Translations under genes and position numbers: made by a program | Notes under the pieces: generated by a model | Database searches by the model: none | What the model was told of the DNA's origin: nothing | Seen by the model: only the letters and a program-made list of their open reading frames with translations | Shown here: positions 34,039 to 46,548 of the stretch, in pieces | How the letters are laid out: each line of letters opens with the position of its first letter | Position numbering within the stretch: the first letter of the stretch is position 1 | Assembly (NCBI GenBank): GCA_037157565.1 | Contig: JAZHRO010000036.1 | Location: 137,136,501 to 137,200,500, forward strand | Direction of reading: 5' to 3' | Origin: Thalassia testudinum | Taxonomy: Eukaryota > Streptophyta > Magnoliopsida > Alismatales > Hydrocharitaceae | Length of the DNA stretch: 64,000 bases

Positions 34039-36431
34039 TTTTATGTTACGACCCGATTCCCGAATCCTTACGAGACACGAGAATCGGACCAACTCGACTG
34101 ATCCCAAGACCCAGTCGTCCAACAAGAAAGTAACTAAAAGAGCAGTAAAATAACCCACATTCATCATGCATGTAACTAACAGTAAACAAAAGTACAACAG
34201 TAAATAAAAGAACTACTATAGTACACACCACCATAATAGTAGAGAATTAAACAGGTACATAAACATGATGCTTACAATAAAAGAGTACAATTGTGACAGA
34301 AAATACTCACTACAACAGAAGAAACGGTACAGTAGGTACAACACAAGTAAAACTACTAGGCTCTACAAGGCCCAGCACCCTCTGCAGCCGCAGGCTCGGG
34401 CTGCTCAACACCTGTTCCTGAAAAGGTGACACGTCAGCGAAACGTTGAGTAGAGTGGCAACCAACTAGCTAGGAAAAACAGTAAGGTGGACAAGTAGATG
34501 TTATTTTTAATTTCTTTCTTTATTTCTATTTACTCATTCTTGAATTATTCCTCAGATCTTTCTCTTGATCTCGAATGTTCCTCGTGGGAACGATCTTGAT
34601 TGTAGTCTTTTCTGAAAAGTAGAAGTAGCACGTGGTGCTCTCCTGGCCGGGAGACAACAAACTTCCCCATTCACTTTTCCAGTTCCATCCCATTTATTTC
34701 CAGGAGTTCTACTCCTAATTCCCCGTAGGGTTCATGCACATGTTTCTCAGGCCAAGTCGTACTATGTTTCACCATTTCAGGTTTATTCGCATATAGTACG
34801 CGTTCCAACATTCAACTTCTTTTCCTCTCCAATTTTTATACAAACAGCTCGTATTTAATCTCAACCAACAGAAATTATATGCAACAGTTACTGGCAACAG
34901 TACTTTACATTTCACAAGCAGCTGTTATCCAATTACAAGCGATTATCATTATTTTATCTACATATCCAAAACTGCAATTCAGGCATTCAAGACATTTGTT
35001 TCAGTGTTTTTGTTCCTAGGATTCATGCCACACCCTAGGATCTATTATTCAATCTAGTTTTCAAGTCCTAGGATTCATGCCATACCCTAGGATCTATCAT
35101 TCAATCTAGTTTTCAGGTCCTAGGATTCATGCCATTCCCTAGGATCTATCACTCAATCTAATTTTCAGGTCCTAGGATTCATGTCATACCCTAGGATCTA
35201 CCATTTAATTCAGATTTGCATTAATGTTTGTAATCAACTAAGGGAAGCCACTCTACCTGCAAAATCGGGAGTAATGGGAGCTTGATCGGCAGGTCCACGT
35301 GCCTTCGCAAACCCCAGATCCGCAACAGAATGTGGTCCTAACACAAGGATCAACACAAGGAACTACTCAAAATAGGATACAAGTACTTTAAACAAGTGGA
35401 GGAACTAATTCTGAGAAGAACGAAATTTTAAACGGAGAATTCGGACTTCGAACGGACCCAAAACGGGTCAAAAACGATAACTCTACCCCAAATCAGACGT
35501 CTTAAACGATGGTTCAGATCATACCTCACTTCTGCGTTGTTCTTCAGACGTCCAGGAACCCACTGAACCATCTGGACTCAGTTCCAACCGTCCGACTGTC
35601 ACTCCGGACGTCAGGAGACTCTCTCCGTTGTTTGGTGCTGTGCCCAAACGTCTAATCTGTGTGGGAGGGCGTGTCTTTGCGCCTTCCCGAATGGAACCTG
35701 CACGCGTACGCAACCACTCTCAACGCACGTCTCAGAACCTTCGGTGGAACGGCCTGCATCGTCACATCCGCAATGAAGAGAAGGATGAGAATATCATACC
35801 TTTCAAACGTTTGGATCTCACTCCAGACGTCCCTTGCGCCGTTTGGAAGTAGGTCTAGACGTCTAAGTCTGGGAAATTTTCCCAGAATCAGGACCTTCTC
35901 TCCTTCCGCCTGCTGCACACGGCCGCGCCGCGTCCGCCTGCTGCCTGAACTGCAGCAGCACCGGAGTAACTTCCTCAGCACCCCGCTACTGCTATGCCCC
36001 CGCCGGCCGGCCCTGAGCTACTCCGGCGAGCTCACTCTCTCTTCCTCACGCACTCTGCCTCTTCTCCCTCTCGCTGCACCTCCTCCCTGCGCACGCCTGG
36101 CAGCAGCCGCTGCCCACGCTCTCTCTCTCTCTCTCTCTCTCTCGCGCTCAAACTGGAAGGAGGGGACGGTGGGGAGAATGGGTGAGGGAGAGGGAAGGGT
36201 ATTTGAAGGTGTGGTGGGGTGGGGAAAAGTGTTTGCAGGATGGGGAGGGAAGAGAGAGAAGAAAAGAGGGCGGCGGGTTTAGTTTGCGCGCGCATACGCG
36301 TAGACTCGCAATCGTACGCCGCAAAAATTAATTTTCAGACGTCTGGAAAGGCGTCCAGACGTCTGACCAGACGTTTGGACCAACTCCCAGACGTCTTAAA
36401 AGCGTTTGTTGTCGTGGGTCTTAACATTTTA
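34039..36431. mobile_element. Family A solo LTR, copy 2, nested in 3' LTR of B
   Basis: The LTR is 34044-36426 (2383 bp), TGTTACGACCC at the left and GGGTCTTAACA at the right, with duplication TTTTA at 34039-34043 and 36427-36431. The uninterrupted site is present in the B 5' LTR at 46726-46750 (GCGTTTGTTTTATTTGTCAC), proving the insertion. Compared with the other A copies it lacks about 0.5 kb near 34652 (the 3707-4210 block of copy 1). It carries the four-unit minisatellite (34999-35215) and GACGTCT words at 35490-35660, 35800-35860 and 36330-36400. Confidence 0.92.
34999..35215. repeat. Minisatellite of four 51-52-bp units in family A LTR
   Basis: Four units, each with CCTAGGATTCATGCCA and CCCTAGGATCTATCATTCAA, corresponding to the array at 4552-4763 in copy 1. 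Confidence 0.8.
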
Positions 36432-37374
36432 TTTGTCACGAAACAAAAAAGCTGGTTGAAAACTATCTATCTATTTAACAAATAATAAATAGAAGAGAGA
36501 GAGAATATTACAAATAAAAGCAAAAGGGATGTAGAATGAAAATGGATTTTATTATAAAAAATTATTCATTACACTACTCATTACAACTAGAAAGCGGGAA
36601 ATGATTACATTAAAAAGTAGTAAATCTACACTAGAAAGCAGGAAAAAGAATGGAGAGGGAGATATCCTCCTCGATGATCACTTGGAGGATGAGCCGGACG
36701 GGACAATGCCTGGAAGACGGGGAACAAAGCGAGAAGAAGGAGGATGAAGCAGGAAGAACAGGAAAGAAACAGTACGTCGTCATCGTCGCGGGATCCACTT
36801 CTGGAATGCAAAGAGAGGACAACCGCAGGATGCTCCACGAAGGGGGACGAAGGTGGAAAAATTAAGATTTTTACTCTAGAGGAGCATCCCGGGTTTTGGA
36901 CAAGCTCTTAGAGCTTTGAAGCAAGTGAAAGAAGAGAAGATGGGATGAGAAATTCGTATGGAGGGGGTCTCCTTTTATAGTTGCAAGGAGTAAGGGTATT
37001 TTGGTCATTACAAGTTGAAAAACATTAGTTCAAGACCTTTAGTGATGGATTAATCCTAGGCCATTAACACCATCTTGGCCATTGATCTTCTTGGGTTCAT
37101 CAGTCTCTAGATGATGCTACGGATATTCGATTAGGGCAATCATGGAGTCGTTGAACTCCACTCGTCGCCCTGATCCGATCCGTATGGTTGGATCTTCGAC
37201 CCGAGGCCCCGATAAAAAGTCGCCCTGTCCCTGACCGTAAAGGGAGACAATTATTCAGACTAATATAAATGCAAGATAATGCATGCTATGCAATATTTAT
37301 AATATGTAATGTAATTCTATGCTTAAGAACATGCACAAATAGACATTTTATGTAATATAAACATGTTTACATCA

Positions 37375-38989
37375 CACACCCACGCCTATCTTTTGTCAGT
37401 CCCTAACAAAAACTGCATGCTATTTATTAAAGAATTAGGTTGGCTTACTTGAGCACAAGTTATTTTCAACATTAAGAAAAATTTTTACTTAGGATCTAAA
37501 CTTTCAAAGACACAATAGCACCTGGGTATCTGCCAAAATGCAGATCGCCTCAAGCCCTCGCCTTATTCAAAGAAAATTTTTTTTCTTTTTTTTCTTCTTT
37601 TCTAATTTTTTTGGATTTTTGAGTTTAGGGTTAAAGAGTGATTTTCTACGACCATTCAACCCACCCAAGATTTGAAGAAAACCCTAAGTTCTAAGCATCT
37701 TATTGTGAATGTGATAGACTCATTGATCGATAATTAAAACGGACTTCAGGTTTGTACACCTCTAGGTGACCTTAAAAAAACATGTTCTGCTTAAAGGTGT
37801 ATCTTCACGACCAGTAGCTTTCTCCCTCTTTTATTTTTATGGGGTCAACACAAGAGTGAATCCAGTGTATATCTTCCTGGTTTATTCTACTTTTCCGCTT
37901 CTTCCTAAGTGTTTTGGGAATTTTCAACGCATTTCTTGAGTTGGGTTACCGGTTGATAAGCTGTTACCACCAACAACTTGCCAGCCATACTCGTGCGGCG
38001 AAGTGTGGCTTATTTCTTTTATTTTCTTTTTTTCTTTCCTCTTTCTCTTTTTCGTTTTCCTTTCTTTTTGACTTTCTTTTTCTTTAAGTAGGTAACTTCC
38101 CTGGTCTAAGATTTACCTAAAGGCAGTAAAAAGAGAATGGTCCAGTGATTGGGCTCCGGACAACCTACCTATGGGTTGTTGCCCACGATAACTTGCCAGC
38201 CATATCACCCTAGAAAGTTCATTAGCTGCCCAATTTCCGTTAAAATCGTCGAACAACGAGTCAGTGACAAGATAGTGTGTAGATGCTTAGACTTAAAGTT
38301 CCCTCAAATCAGGAGGCAGGTTGATAAGTCGTATACTTTTCACCGAAACTTATTTAATCAAATTACAGTAGAATTAAGATAGGGAGGACTTCAAAAACAA
38401 ATCCACATTTTAGTGAATACACAGGCCGATTAAGTCCGAAGACCTGAAGGGTCTTTGTGTTCAAATCATATTGTTTTATTTCCTAAGATAGAAAATTTTC
38501 TTAAGCTCAAGTTCTCTTTCCTAATTCCACAATATATATATAAAAGAAAATAAAACGAATCTACAGAGCTAATGAATTAATTCAGAAATGAATATCCACC
38601 CCCCCATGCCTATCTAATGCAATGTCCTCATTGTATTAAAAAGGCATAAACAAAGTGGAATAGAGTAAAAAGCACCTGAATTGCGTGAATGACGAGTCCG
38701 CTCTGAGATAAACAAAAATTGTATACATGATGAATTTAGTGCCTTCAGCTAGGCACACTATACAAAGAAGAGAAGTATAGAATTCAGAAATGCAGGTCAG
38801 AATCAGAATAAAAAGATTCATTTTAGGACCTACCAGCATATCTCCACAAATGTGGACCAGATTGTGGTACAGACCCATACCCCATGATCGAGAATATCTA
38901 AGGTTCTGGATAAAAATTACCCAAAACCTAAAATCAGTATGCAAGCGGGGTCGGGCCTGCAATTTATAGGAATGCAACCCAAGACCAAA
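37375..38989 (-). other. Element B interior, 3' non-coding part
   Basis: No open frame of note. It contains polypyrimidine tracts (37570-37620, 38020-38090), a CCCCCCCATGCC-type stretch at 38598 and the words AATGTCCTCATTG at 38619, familiar from the untranslated part of Tat/Athila-like elements. The purine-rich tract of the minus strand directly upstream of the 3' LTR lies at about 37375-37390. Confidence 0.5.
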
Positions 38990-39830
38990 AAGTCAGGTTA
39001 TAAAGAAATCAAGCTCCAAAGGATAATCAATGAATGTGTGCTTGGGTTGGTCATCCTCAGTACAGATGTCGTAGGGGTTTTGGTTTGATTGTTTCAGCTT
39101 AATTGGAACCCTTTGACTCGGTCTTCCACTTCCTCCGGTGTTTGCTTCCCAAATCAAAATTTCGCCGCTTCTATTCTCCTCATTCAGAATGTCAAATTTT
39201 GGAACCTCCTCATTCAGAATATTAATACTCCGTCCAAGTCTAAAAGATGTGGCTGAATCAGAATTGACTTGGGCCTAATTATCTCCAAAACAGAATCATC
39301 AGTAAGCTCAATGGGGTGTGACTAACAATCAAGGCATTGAATTGTATCCTTCAGAAAATGTGATTGTAAATCTGTCATGTGAGCCCCAATAAGATCAGTT
39401 TCCTCAGTTATTGGGCCATCATACGATCTATCAGATTGCTTAGGCCCAATTGTCTCACAGAAATCGTATTATGTAAACTCACATAAGACTTCACAACTTG
39501 ATTCTTCACCCTCAGAATCAAAGAAATAAAAATCCGTATTAATGTACGTCCCAAATCATCCGTCACTTTCTGATCCATGGAGACATACGTTTCCTCGTAC
39601 CCCAGCTCAGGAATCTCAGGTGAAGAAATCAGATTATCCTTAATTGGTTGCTCTAAATCAATCTGGTTAGCCTCGTAACACGTGTCCCCGAAAACAGGTG
39701 CCTGAGTGGATTCTAACATTGGCTCTCCTAAGGGTGTTCATCCTGAGAATCATCCTACAATTGAACTAAAGCAACCACAAATCTCATTCTCAATTTTGCC
39801 AACTTCCAAGTAGAAACTCACCCAAGTTCT
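38990..39830 (-). pseudogene. Unidentified degenerate reading frame in element B, main part
   Basis: The minus strand can be followed through three frames without long gaps: VSFYLEVGKIENEICG (about 39816), GEPMLESTQAPVFGDTCYEA and LGYEETYVSMDQKVTDDLGR (39719-39450), then GPITEETDLIGAHMTDLQSH and SHPIELTDDSVLEIIRPKS (39417-39260), then NILNEEVPKFDILNEENRSG, RVPIKLKQSNQNPYD and QPKHTFIDYPLELDFFIT before a stop near 39000. Together with 42537-42627 it is over 270 codons, acidic, interrupted by about four stops and three frameshifts. I recognise no gag, pol or known domain. It lies upstream of the 3' LTR, where some Tat-type elements keep an extra frame, or it may be a captured host gene piece. 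Confidence 0.5.
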
Positions 39831-42536
39831 TATCTGTTACAATCTGATTCCCGAATCCTTATAGGACCCGAGACCGACTCGACTCGACCGATCCCAAGAC
39901 CTAGTTGTCCAACAAGAAATAACCGAAAAGCAGTAAAATAAATCACATCCACTATGCAAGGTAACTAACAGTAAAAACGTACAAGCAGTAAAGGAAGTAA
40001 AGGTTGCTAAACAGTACATATCACCACCACAATAAGAAAGTAGAATAAAAGTACAGTAACAGGAACAGTAAAACAAAGTCTGAAACTCACTAACAGAAAA
40101 GAAGTACTACAATAGTAAGAAACTACTACTGGGCTCGACTGGGCCTGGCACCCTCTGTAGCCGGTGACTCGGGCTGCTCAACTCCTACCCCTGTAAAGGA
40201 TTATGAGAAAATGGAGTTAGCGAACGCTGAGTAGAGTGGTAACCAGACTATCTAAAGCAATAATAGCTAACAGGTAAATTTATCTTTTCCAATTATTTTA
40301 TTTACAAGTAATTTCTTTTCATCCGTTGGTTTACTTTCAAATTTCTTTCTTAATCAAGCATGTTGCTCGTGGGAATGATCTTGATTGCAGTCTTTTCCAA
40401 GGAGTAGAAGGCACCCGTGATGCTTTCCTAGCCGGGAGAGTCCCTCGTGGTAATCCTACACCCAGTCAACCACCCCAAGGTCACAGACAGACGTAGCGGT
40501 GACTACGACACACGCGATAAGTGCACGGGTAGCTACCCCACACTGGCACGCGGTCAGTCGTTTCCGCTAGCGGGTACGCCTAAAGTACAACACGGAACAG
40601 TATAAGGCCTAGCCCTCTCAGGAACAGGGGTCTAGTCCCTCAGAACCAAATAGGGGGCTCGGCCCTCCACAGTTCGCGCACCCTCATCTGACTACCCTGG
40701 TTTGCCTAGTAGGCCTACCAAGTTGGCGTAGGGTGGCTACCTAAACCCCGGGCCCCGTGGGGTGGCTAGCTCCCTCCCTACAATAGTAGCTCTCCCCGAT
40801 ACAGTGTACGCGAGGGCCACAGAAGTCGGTGTAGAGTGGCCAATCCTAACCCCAAGTCCCAACCCAAGGGCGACTAGCTCCTCTCTGCACTAAACAGAGG
40901 ACAATCGCTCTCCTTGGTATCACGTACTCAAGGTCCAGCACACTTCCCACTTACATTTCCAGATCCTTCCATTTATCCACAGGAGCTCTACTCCTAATTC
41001 CCCGTAGGGTTCATGCTCATATTCACCATATTATACCATACCAAGTTTCATCATTCACAATTTCCATTCTTGTATTATACACATGCAGCACGTATTTCCA
41101 CAAATTAACATATACAAGTGATATCACAGGTAACTGTTTAGTTATCTCAGCATTTCATATTCTACAGGCAGCTCGTATTTATTAACAGGTAGTTGTTTAC
41201 AATTTAGCTCATTCATTTATAACTGCAATCTCAAACACGCATACAAACAGTACAACTATTTCTTGTCCTAGAATTCATGCCACATCCTAGGGTTCTAGTT
41301 ATCTAAATTTCATAGGTGCATTCATATTTTATAAGTAGAACAGGGGGAAACCACTCTACCAGACAATTTGGGTGTACTAGGGGCTCGAATGGCAGACTCA
41401 CGTGCCTCTGCAAGCCCCATACACGCAACAGGTCAAAGTCCTATACCAAAGAACACATCACAACAGAACGTTCAAAACAGTATATAAGGATTTCTAACAT
41501 GTAGAGGAACTTACAAGGAAACCACAAATATCTCGTTTGCGTAAAACAGACCCAGATCCGACCTTAAACGGGTTAAAAACAGAACTGCAGAACCAAATCA
41601 GATGTCTAGAACAAAGTCCAGACATCTTAGAAGTCACCAAAGTCTCACCTCAAGTCCCTGCGTCGACCTCAGACGTCTAGGACTCCTACTTGACCTTCTG
41701 GACTCTGCTCCAGACGTCCGACCTATCCTCCAATCGTCTAGGAATGCCTCTGGACGTCTGGTAAGCTGTTTAGATGTCCGAAACGCGTGGGAGGGCATGC
41801 CATGCGCCATCCTAAAGCTGCCCCTACGCATGACAAAGCTGCGCAACCCTATTTAGCCAAACAAATCAGCTCTATGGTGTGGCCTGCATAGCTGTAATCG
41901 CAAGAAGGATGTACCTACACAGAAACCCACTTTCAGACGTCCAGTGTCGTCACCATACGTCCAGCCTGTCATCTGGAAGGCACTCCGAACGTCTGATACT
42001 GGAAAATTTCCAATACTAGAGCGAGCTCCTGCTCCTCTCGCCGCACTCCGCCGCGGCTCCTCCCTCTCGGTTGTAGCTCCGACCGCTGTAGGAAGTCAGG
42101 GATGGCTCCCCGACGGACTCCTCTCGCATGCGCCACGGCGGCCATGCGCACTCCGGCGAGCCTCTCCGAGCTCGCAAGCTTTACCTCCTCCCTCTCTTCA
42201 TGCCACCCTTCCTCGTCGCTCCTCACTCTCGCTTCCTCTCTCTCACTCGTCTCTCTCACGGCAGTTGAGAGGAAGGAAGGTGGTGGTGGTGGAGTAGAAA
42301 AGTGAGGAAGGGGGAGAGGGCTCTTATATAGGGAGTGGGTTAGGGTTCGGTGAGGGAGAGAAAGAGAGGAAGAGAGAAGAAAAGAGGTCTACGTGCTGGT
42401 TGCGCGCAGAACCAATTTCGCGTATGGATTTTTCAATTTCCAGATGTTTGGGAAGGGGTCTAGACGTCTGATCAGATGTCTAACTGCCAGTCCAGACATC
42501 TTAAAAGGTTCAAACAAAACGGGCCTTTACATTATC
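39830..42536. mobile_element. Family A solo LTR, copy 3, in interior of B
   Basis: The LTR is 39835-42531 (2697 bp), TGTTACAATCTG at the left and GGGCCTTTACA at the right, with a perfect duplication TTATC at 39830-39834 and 42532-42536. It includes the block missing from copy 2 (CAGTCAACCACCCCAAGGTC at 40464). It has one unit of the minisatellite, and GACGTCT words at 41590-41780, 41930-42000 and 42430-42510. A TATATAAG box on the minus strand (42322-42329) is the best promoter candidate in the family and would set the orientation to minus. The insertion interrupts the unidentified reading frame of element B. Confidence 0.92.
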
Positions 42537-42627
42537 CTTAACATCCTAAAGCCAATCTAACAAATACTTGTTTAAATCATCAATCATCTCAATCAAGGGC
42601 TCCAATTTTTCAATGCAAGGTATTGGC
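42537..42627 (-). pseudogene. Unidentified degenerate frame of element B, upstream part
   Basis: The minus strand reads PIPCIEKLEPLIEMIDDLNK, YLLDWL, a stop, DVKDKNLGE and then continues, with a frameshift, on the far side of the A insertion at 39829. It begins abruptly at the D LTR boundary at 42628, so its upstream portion is lost or displaced. The motif is helix-like and acidic, with no recognised family. Confidence 0.45.
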
Positions 42628-45523
42628 TGATGTTAACACAGGACGAAGTCGATTTATAAAGAATAAAGGATGCTACGTCGTAGTATAGGGGAAATCACCT
42701 TGTAAACAAATAAGAATTTTTATTACTCGAATTTTGAGTCGAAGGTCGAACACAAGGAGCAAATAAAGTTTATTTACTAATCTCAATAGATGGAATTTGA
42801 GCACTTAAATATACTCAAAATCTAATTCAGAATATAAATAGGAGTTTATGAATTATAAAATGTAGCAAAATAGAAAGATTGAGAAGAATTGGATAAAAAG
42901 TGTTTTGACTCTTCTTCTCTTTGACTTTGTTCCTCAACTTCTTTCTTTGTTCTTCTTTCTTTCTTTCCTTCTCTTCTTTCCATAGCTTTTCCTCTTTCTT
43001 CTTTTTCTTCCTTTCTTCTACATGCTTGCCTTAGCTTCTCTTTCTTTTCCTCTCTATCTTTGGTTCTTGGCTTCTTCTTCCTTACTGCCTTCTCCTTCCT
43101 TCTTCTTTCTTGATTTCTGCCTTCAGCTTTGCCTTTCTTCTTCAGCCGCACCTCCTCTACTACAGTGCTTTCTTCCTTCCTTTCTTATGCCTTGATTTCT
43201 TTCCTTCAACTTTGCCTTGCTCTTTTCTTCTTAGTTTCTTTGCGCTTCAGCCCTTTGCTTTTCTTCTTCTTCCTTGCCTTGGCTACCTCAGCTTCTTCCT
43301 CTCCCTGCACACACGAGATTGCAAAACCTACCCCTACCCTCCCCCGCGTACACTCTCTCTTTTTCTCTCTTCGGTTCACTCTCCCAAAGCCAATCGAGTA
43401 GTCGAGTCAGGTTACACACACCCGGGTCCAAGCGCACTGGCGTGGGTGGTGCACTAGGAGTGCTGAGTAAACGGGTCGAGAAGCCAGGTTCGCGGAGCGT
43501 GGGTCGCAAACAAGGTGGGTGAGCGGGCAAGGGGACCTCACCCCATGTTCTGAGGCGACAAGCAGGAAACACAAATTCAACTTAAATCACTCACTGCGCT
43601 TCAACCTTTCCGAGGTGGGACTAAAAGTCCTACTCGCTTCGCTCGCACACCTACAGGGGGTCACCTTCAATTGCCACAGCTATGTGCTCTCTCAAAGCCA
43701 ATTGCCTGGTTAAATGCGTGCGCAAGACCAACCCGCATCGCTTGGGACCTGAGACCTGGACCTACACGACCTAGAGCGAGCTTGCAAGCAAGCTTGCTCG
43801 TACTTCAATGGTGGAAAGGAGGTCGAACCTGAAACGCACAAATACGGCCTTGCGGCCTCATTAAACCACATGGGGAGCTTCGCCGTGGCACGACGAAGGT
43901 GTCTAAGTGGGTGGCTGGTAGCGGGGCGGCCTAGGCGTGCCTGCCTAGGTCACTCTGTGGTCGTGAAAGTGGGTTTGATCGGGTGGCGAGTGTGGAGGTG
44001 TTGGCGGTCGATGGAGATGTGAAAAATGCTCTGTGGATGATGGAGGAGATTATGAGGGGTCTGGCGAGGCATGTGGAAGCATGGAGCAATGGATGCACCT
44101 TCGTCGGTGGTCAGCCAGAGATAGGGACGATGGTGGTGGTCTGCGGCGTTGAGGGGTTGAAAATAAAAATAAAGAAGGGGGAAATGAAGAGAAGGGAGAG
44201 GGGAAGAGTTCTAACCTAACTAAGTGGACGAAAGGGGACAGGAGGGCGGCTGGCCATACCTACCATCGCTGGAGAAGAAGATTCCAGTGGGGGGAGAGCG
44301 GCGACGACGAAGGGGCTTTTGGCACGTGCGTGGGTATGGCGTGACGCGGCGGAAGGAGGTGAAGACGTCTCTGCCACTGGTATTGTGGTAGAGTGATGAC
44401 AAGGAGGAGGAGGAGTCGCCGGAGCCTGTTATACACTTGGCCGAAGGAGAAGGGAAGAAATTGGAGGTGGTTCTCCTTCCAAGCCAAGCTGAATAGGTGC
44501 GACCGGATCAGGGGGTCTCTTTATAGGTGCTGGTAGAGGTTCTTGTGCTTGGAAGGCAAGCTTCCAAGCGCAAGAAACCTCGTTGGAGAAGGACTCAGTG
44601 AGAGACCTAAATCTCTCAAGTGTTCGCACGAGAGATTGGATGCGAATCACGGGATGTGAGTGCGTTCAGATGAAAGGGAATTCCTCAGAGAATCTCCCTT
44701 TCAAATTTGAGAGGGGATCCTTGAGGAATCAGGGAGAAATCCCCCTCAATTCCTTGCCGGAGTAGGACCCCTCCGCTTTAATGGTGGAGGGACCTAATTG
44801 CAAAGGGTGACGAGGAAGATAGGGGGGTTCGTGTAATGATTTTCAAAAGCTAAGGGTCAAAATGTAATTAGGTGAACTATTTTGCAAAGTAGGTCAAGGT
44901 GACCTCCCCTTAGGTCCATCTTTTGGTAAAAACCTAATTTGGACCTAAGGAATCCAATGGTGAAGTTGAATTTTAGGTTTGACCACATTTGGCTAGATAT
45001 TTTACATAAAAACCCAATTTAGGTCAAATATCTAACTAGGACCCCAATTTAGGTCAAATATCTAACTAGGACCCCAATTTAGGTCAAATATCTAACTAGG
45101 ACCCCAATTTAGGTCAAAATAGGTTCCAAAGGTCAAATTGAGGGTTCTAAACCTTAGAGGATATTTTTCCATGAATTTTAAAATGTTTAGTTGATTTTTA
45201 TCCTAACTAAAACCTTATTAAATTAAGTGGATTTGTTTTGGGGTTACAGAATATCATTTAATTCTTAAATCTCACAATAACCCTTTTCTGATTGAACCAT
45301 CCCACTTTTCCTTTTGTTATGACCATTTGACCTATGTTTATCCCCTGAGAAATATCATTGATGTACTACAATGGTAAAATTACAGTTTTACGCTTTATTT
45401 CATGTTTTCCTCTCTAAACAGTTGTTCCTTGAATTATGCCCTTCTTTAGGTTATGTAGGAGCTGCTGTTCTCTTTTCTATGTCAAAATGAGGTAGTTAGG
45501 GCTCATTATGGTGTTCCCATCAT
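42628..45523 (-). mobile_element. Family D LTR inside element B, preceded by polypurine tract
   Basis: The LTR starts TGATGGGAACACCATAATGAG at 45523 on the minus strand and ends GTGTTAACATCA at 42628, about 2.9 kb. A TATAAAGA box on the minus strand lies at 44518-44525. Just upstream (45524-45540) the minus strand reads AGGCATGGGGGTA, a polypurine tract, so this looks like the 3' LTR of a D element. Yet no 5' D LTR or target duplication is found: about 1 kb further on lies the primer-binding site of element B. It contains a 30-bp tandem repeat (45021-45120) and a pyrimidine-rich block (42890-43280). Lys/Glu-rich and Ser/Phe-rich open frames there are compositional. Confidence 0.65.
45021..45120. 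repeat. 30-bp tandem repeat, 3.3 perfect copies
   Basis: The unit AGGTCAAATA-TCTAACTAGG-ACCCCAATTT is repeated exactly at 45021, 45051 and 45081, with a partial fourth at 45111. Other D copies have a single unit of the AATTTAGG type here, so the expansion is specific to this copy and recent. Confidence 0.9.
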
Positions 45524-46548
45524 ACCCCCATGCCTAGCTTTTACTAGTCCCTTAGCAAAATGTCAAGGTTTTAACTTCCGTTCTAGACCATGAGTTTCTT
45601 TCACTAATTATGATAAATGTTTTTTCTTTTTCTTTGTGATTAGGTTAGAATGCCGATAGTAGGCCTCGAGGTAGTCAAGCTCCAACCAAGATCTGAACCT
45701 GATCAGCTTTAGCCTTGGTCCTCCGCGAGGGTTTTTAAGGCCCGTAGGAACTATCCTAGGGTTCGTTGGACTCCGCGGTTAAAGCACCCGTGCTTGAGAC
45801 ATATTTTAGCCTTGGTTCAATTTGCAGTGCGTTTTTGTAAGAGAGAGACAGATGATTTATTTGTTTGGAGAGTTTTCTCTCTCTTTTCTTTTTATTTCTA
45901 GGTTCGATTTAGCTTCTCAATTCGGTCTGTATTGGATTCCTCGTCCCCATCATCAATCCTCAAAGGTCCCTGGCAATTGATGCTTCATGATAGCACCGCC
46001 CATGGCAACCTCCAGAACCCTTCCTTTCGAGATTTCGGGATAATCCCGCCCATGGCATTCTATAGCTAAATCCAGACCCTGGCAATCGACATTTCGTGAT
46101 AATGCCGTCCATGGTATCTGAACCAGCAGAGTGCTTACATGCTCCCGTTAGGATATGTAAATATCCTAGGAGACAAGTACTGAGGAGACGATATGTTGTT
46201 ATGCATCTTCGAGGGAAATTTTCCGCCTCTTTGCGCCGGGAACTCGTCCAAATCAACTTGTGTTGATCAACCGCTCCTAATCTAGGCAACTTTTTTTAGA
46301 ATACTTAAATGCTTTTGCGTGATTTTGATAGTTATGTGCTCTGAACTAGACTGTGTGTGGACGTGGTGGAATGAAAACTAATGGATTGGAGGTGGGGAAG
46401 AACTTACAGAACCTTCTACAACACTTTCCTCCAATCTACCACTTTTGCTCATCTCAAAAGAGTACCTGCAATCAGAATAAGAAAGGAAAGAAGTGAGGTA
46501 AATGATTCATAAGTTGGAAAACATGAAAAAAAATCAAAGAGCGTCGCC
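45524..46548 (-). other. Non-coding leader or interior between D LTR and B primer site
   Basis: About 1 kb between the polypurine tract of the D LTR and the primer-binding site of element B. No coding potential is recognised. It holds a pyrimidine run near 45880 and two CGATGGCACTAT-like phrases near 45995-46110. It must contain the junction of B-derived leader and D-derived 3' interior. Confidence 0.45.

Larger units (their letters stand above)
33877..37374 (-). repeat. 3' LTR of element B (with nested A LTR)
   Basis: It starts TGTTGAAACGTCG and ends GTTTACATCA. Removing the A insertion and one duplication copy leaves about 1.1 kb against 1.72 kb for the 5' LTR. The difference is a deletion of roughly 0.6 kb near 37046, where CCTTTAGTGATGGAT is joined directly to the CATCTTGGCC block. 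Elsewhere the two LTRs are about 90% identical by eye, most differences being transitions. Confidence 0.85.

Noticed and set aside
34044..36426. Family A as a DNA transposon because of its near-inverted ends
   Set aside because: The ends are only about 11 bp and imperfect, begin TG and end CA, and the duplication is 5 bp at unrelated sites. All this fits LTRs, many of which have short inverted ends. Not fully excluded.
42846..43460. Lys/Glu-rich frame on one strand and Phe/Ser/Leu-rich frames on the other
   Set aside because: Produced by a CTTCTTT-type pyrimidine-rich tract within a D LTR.
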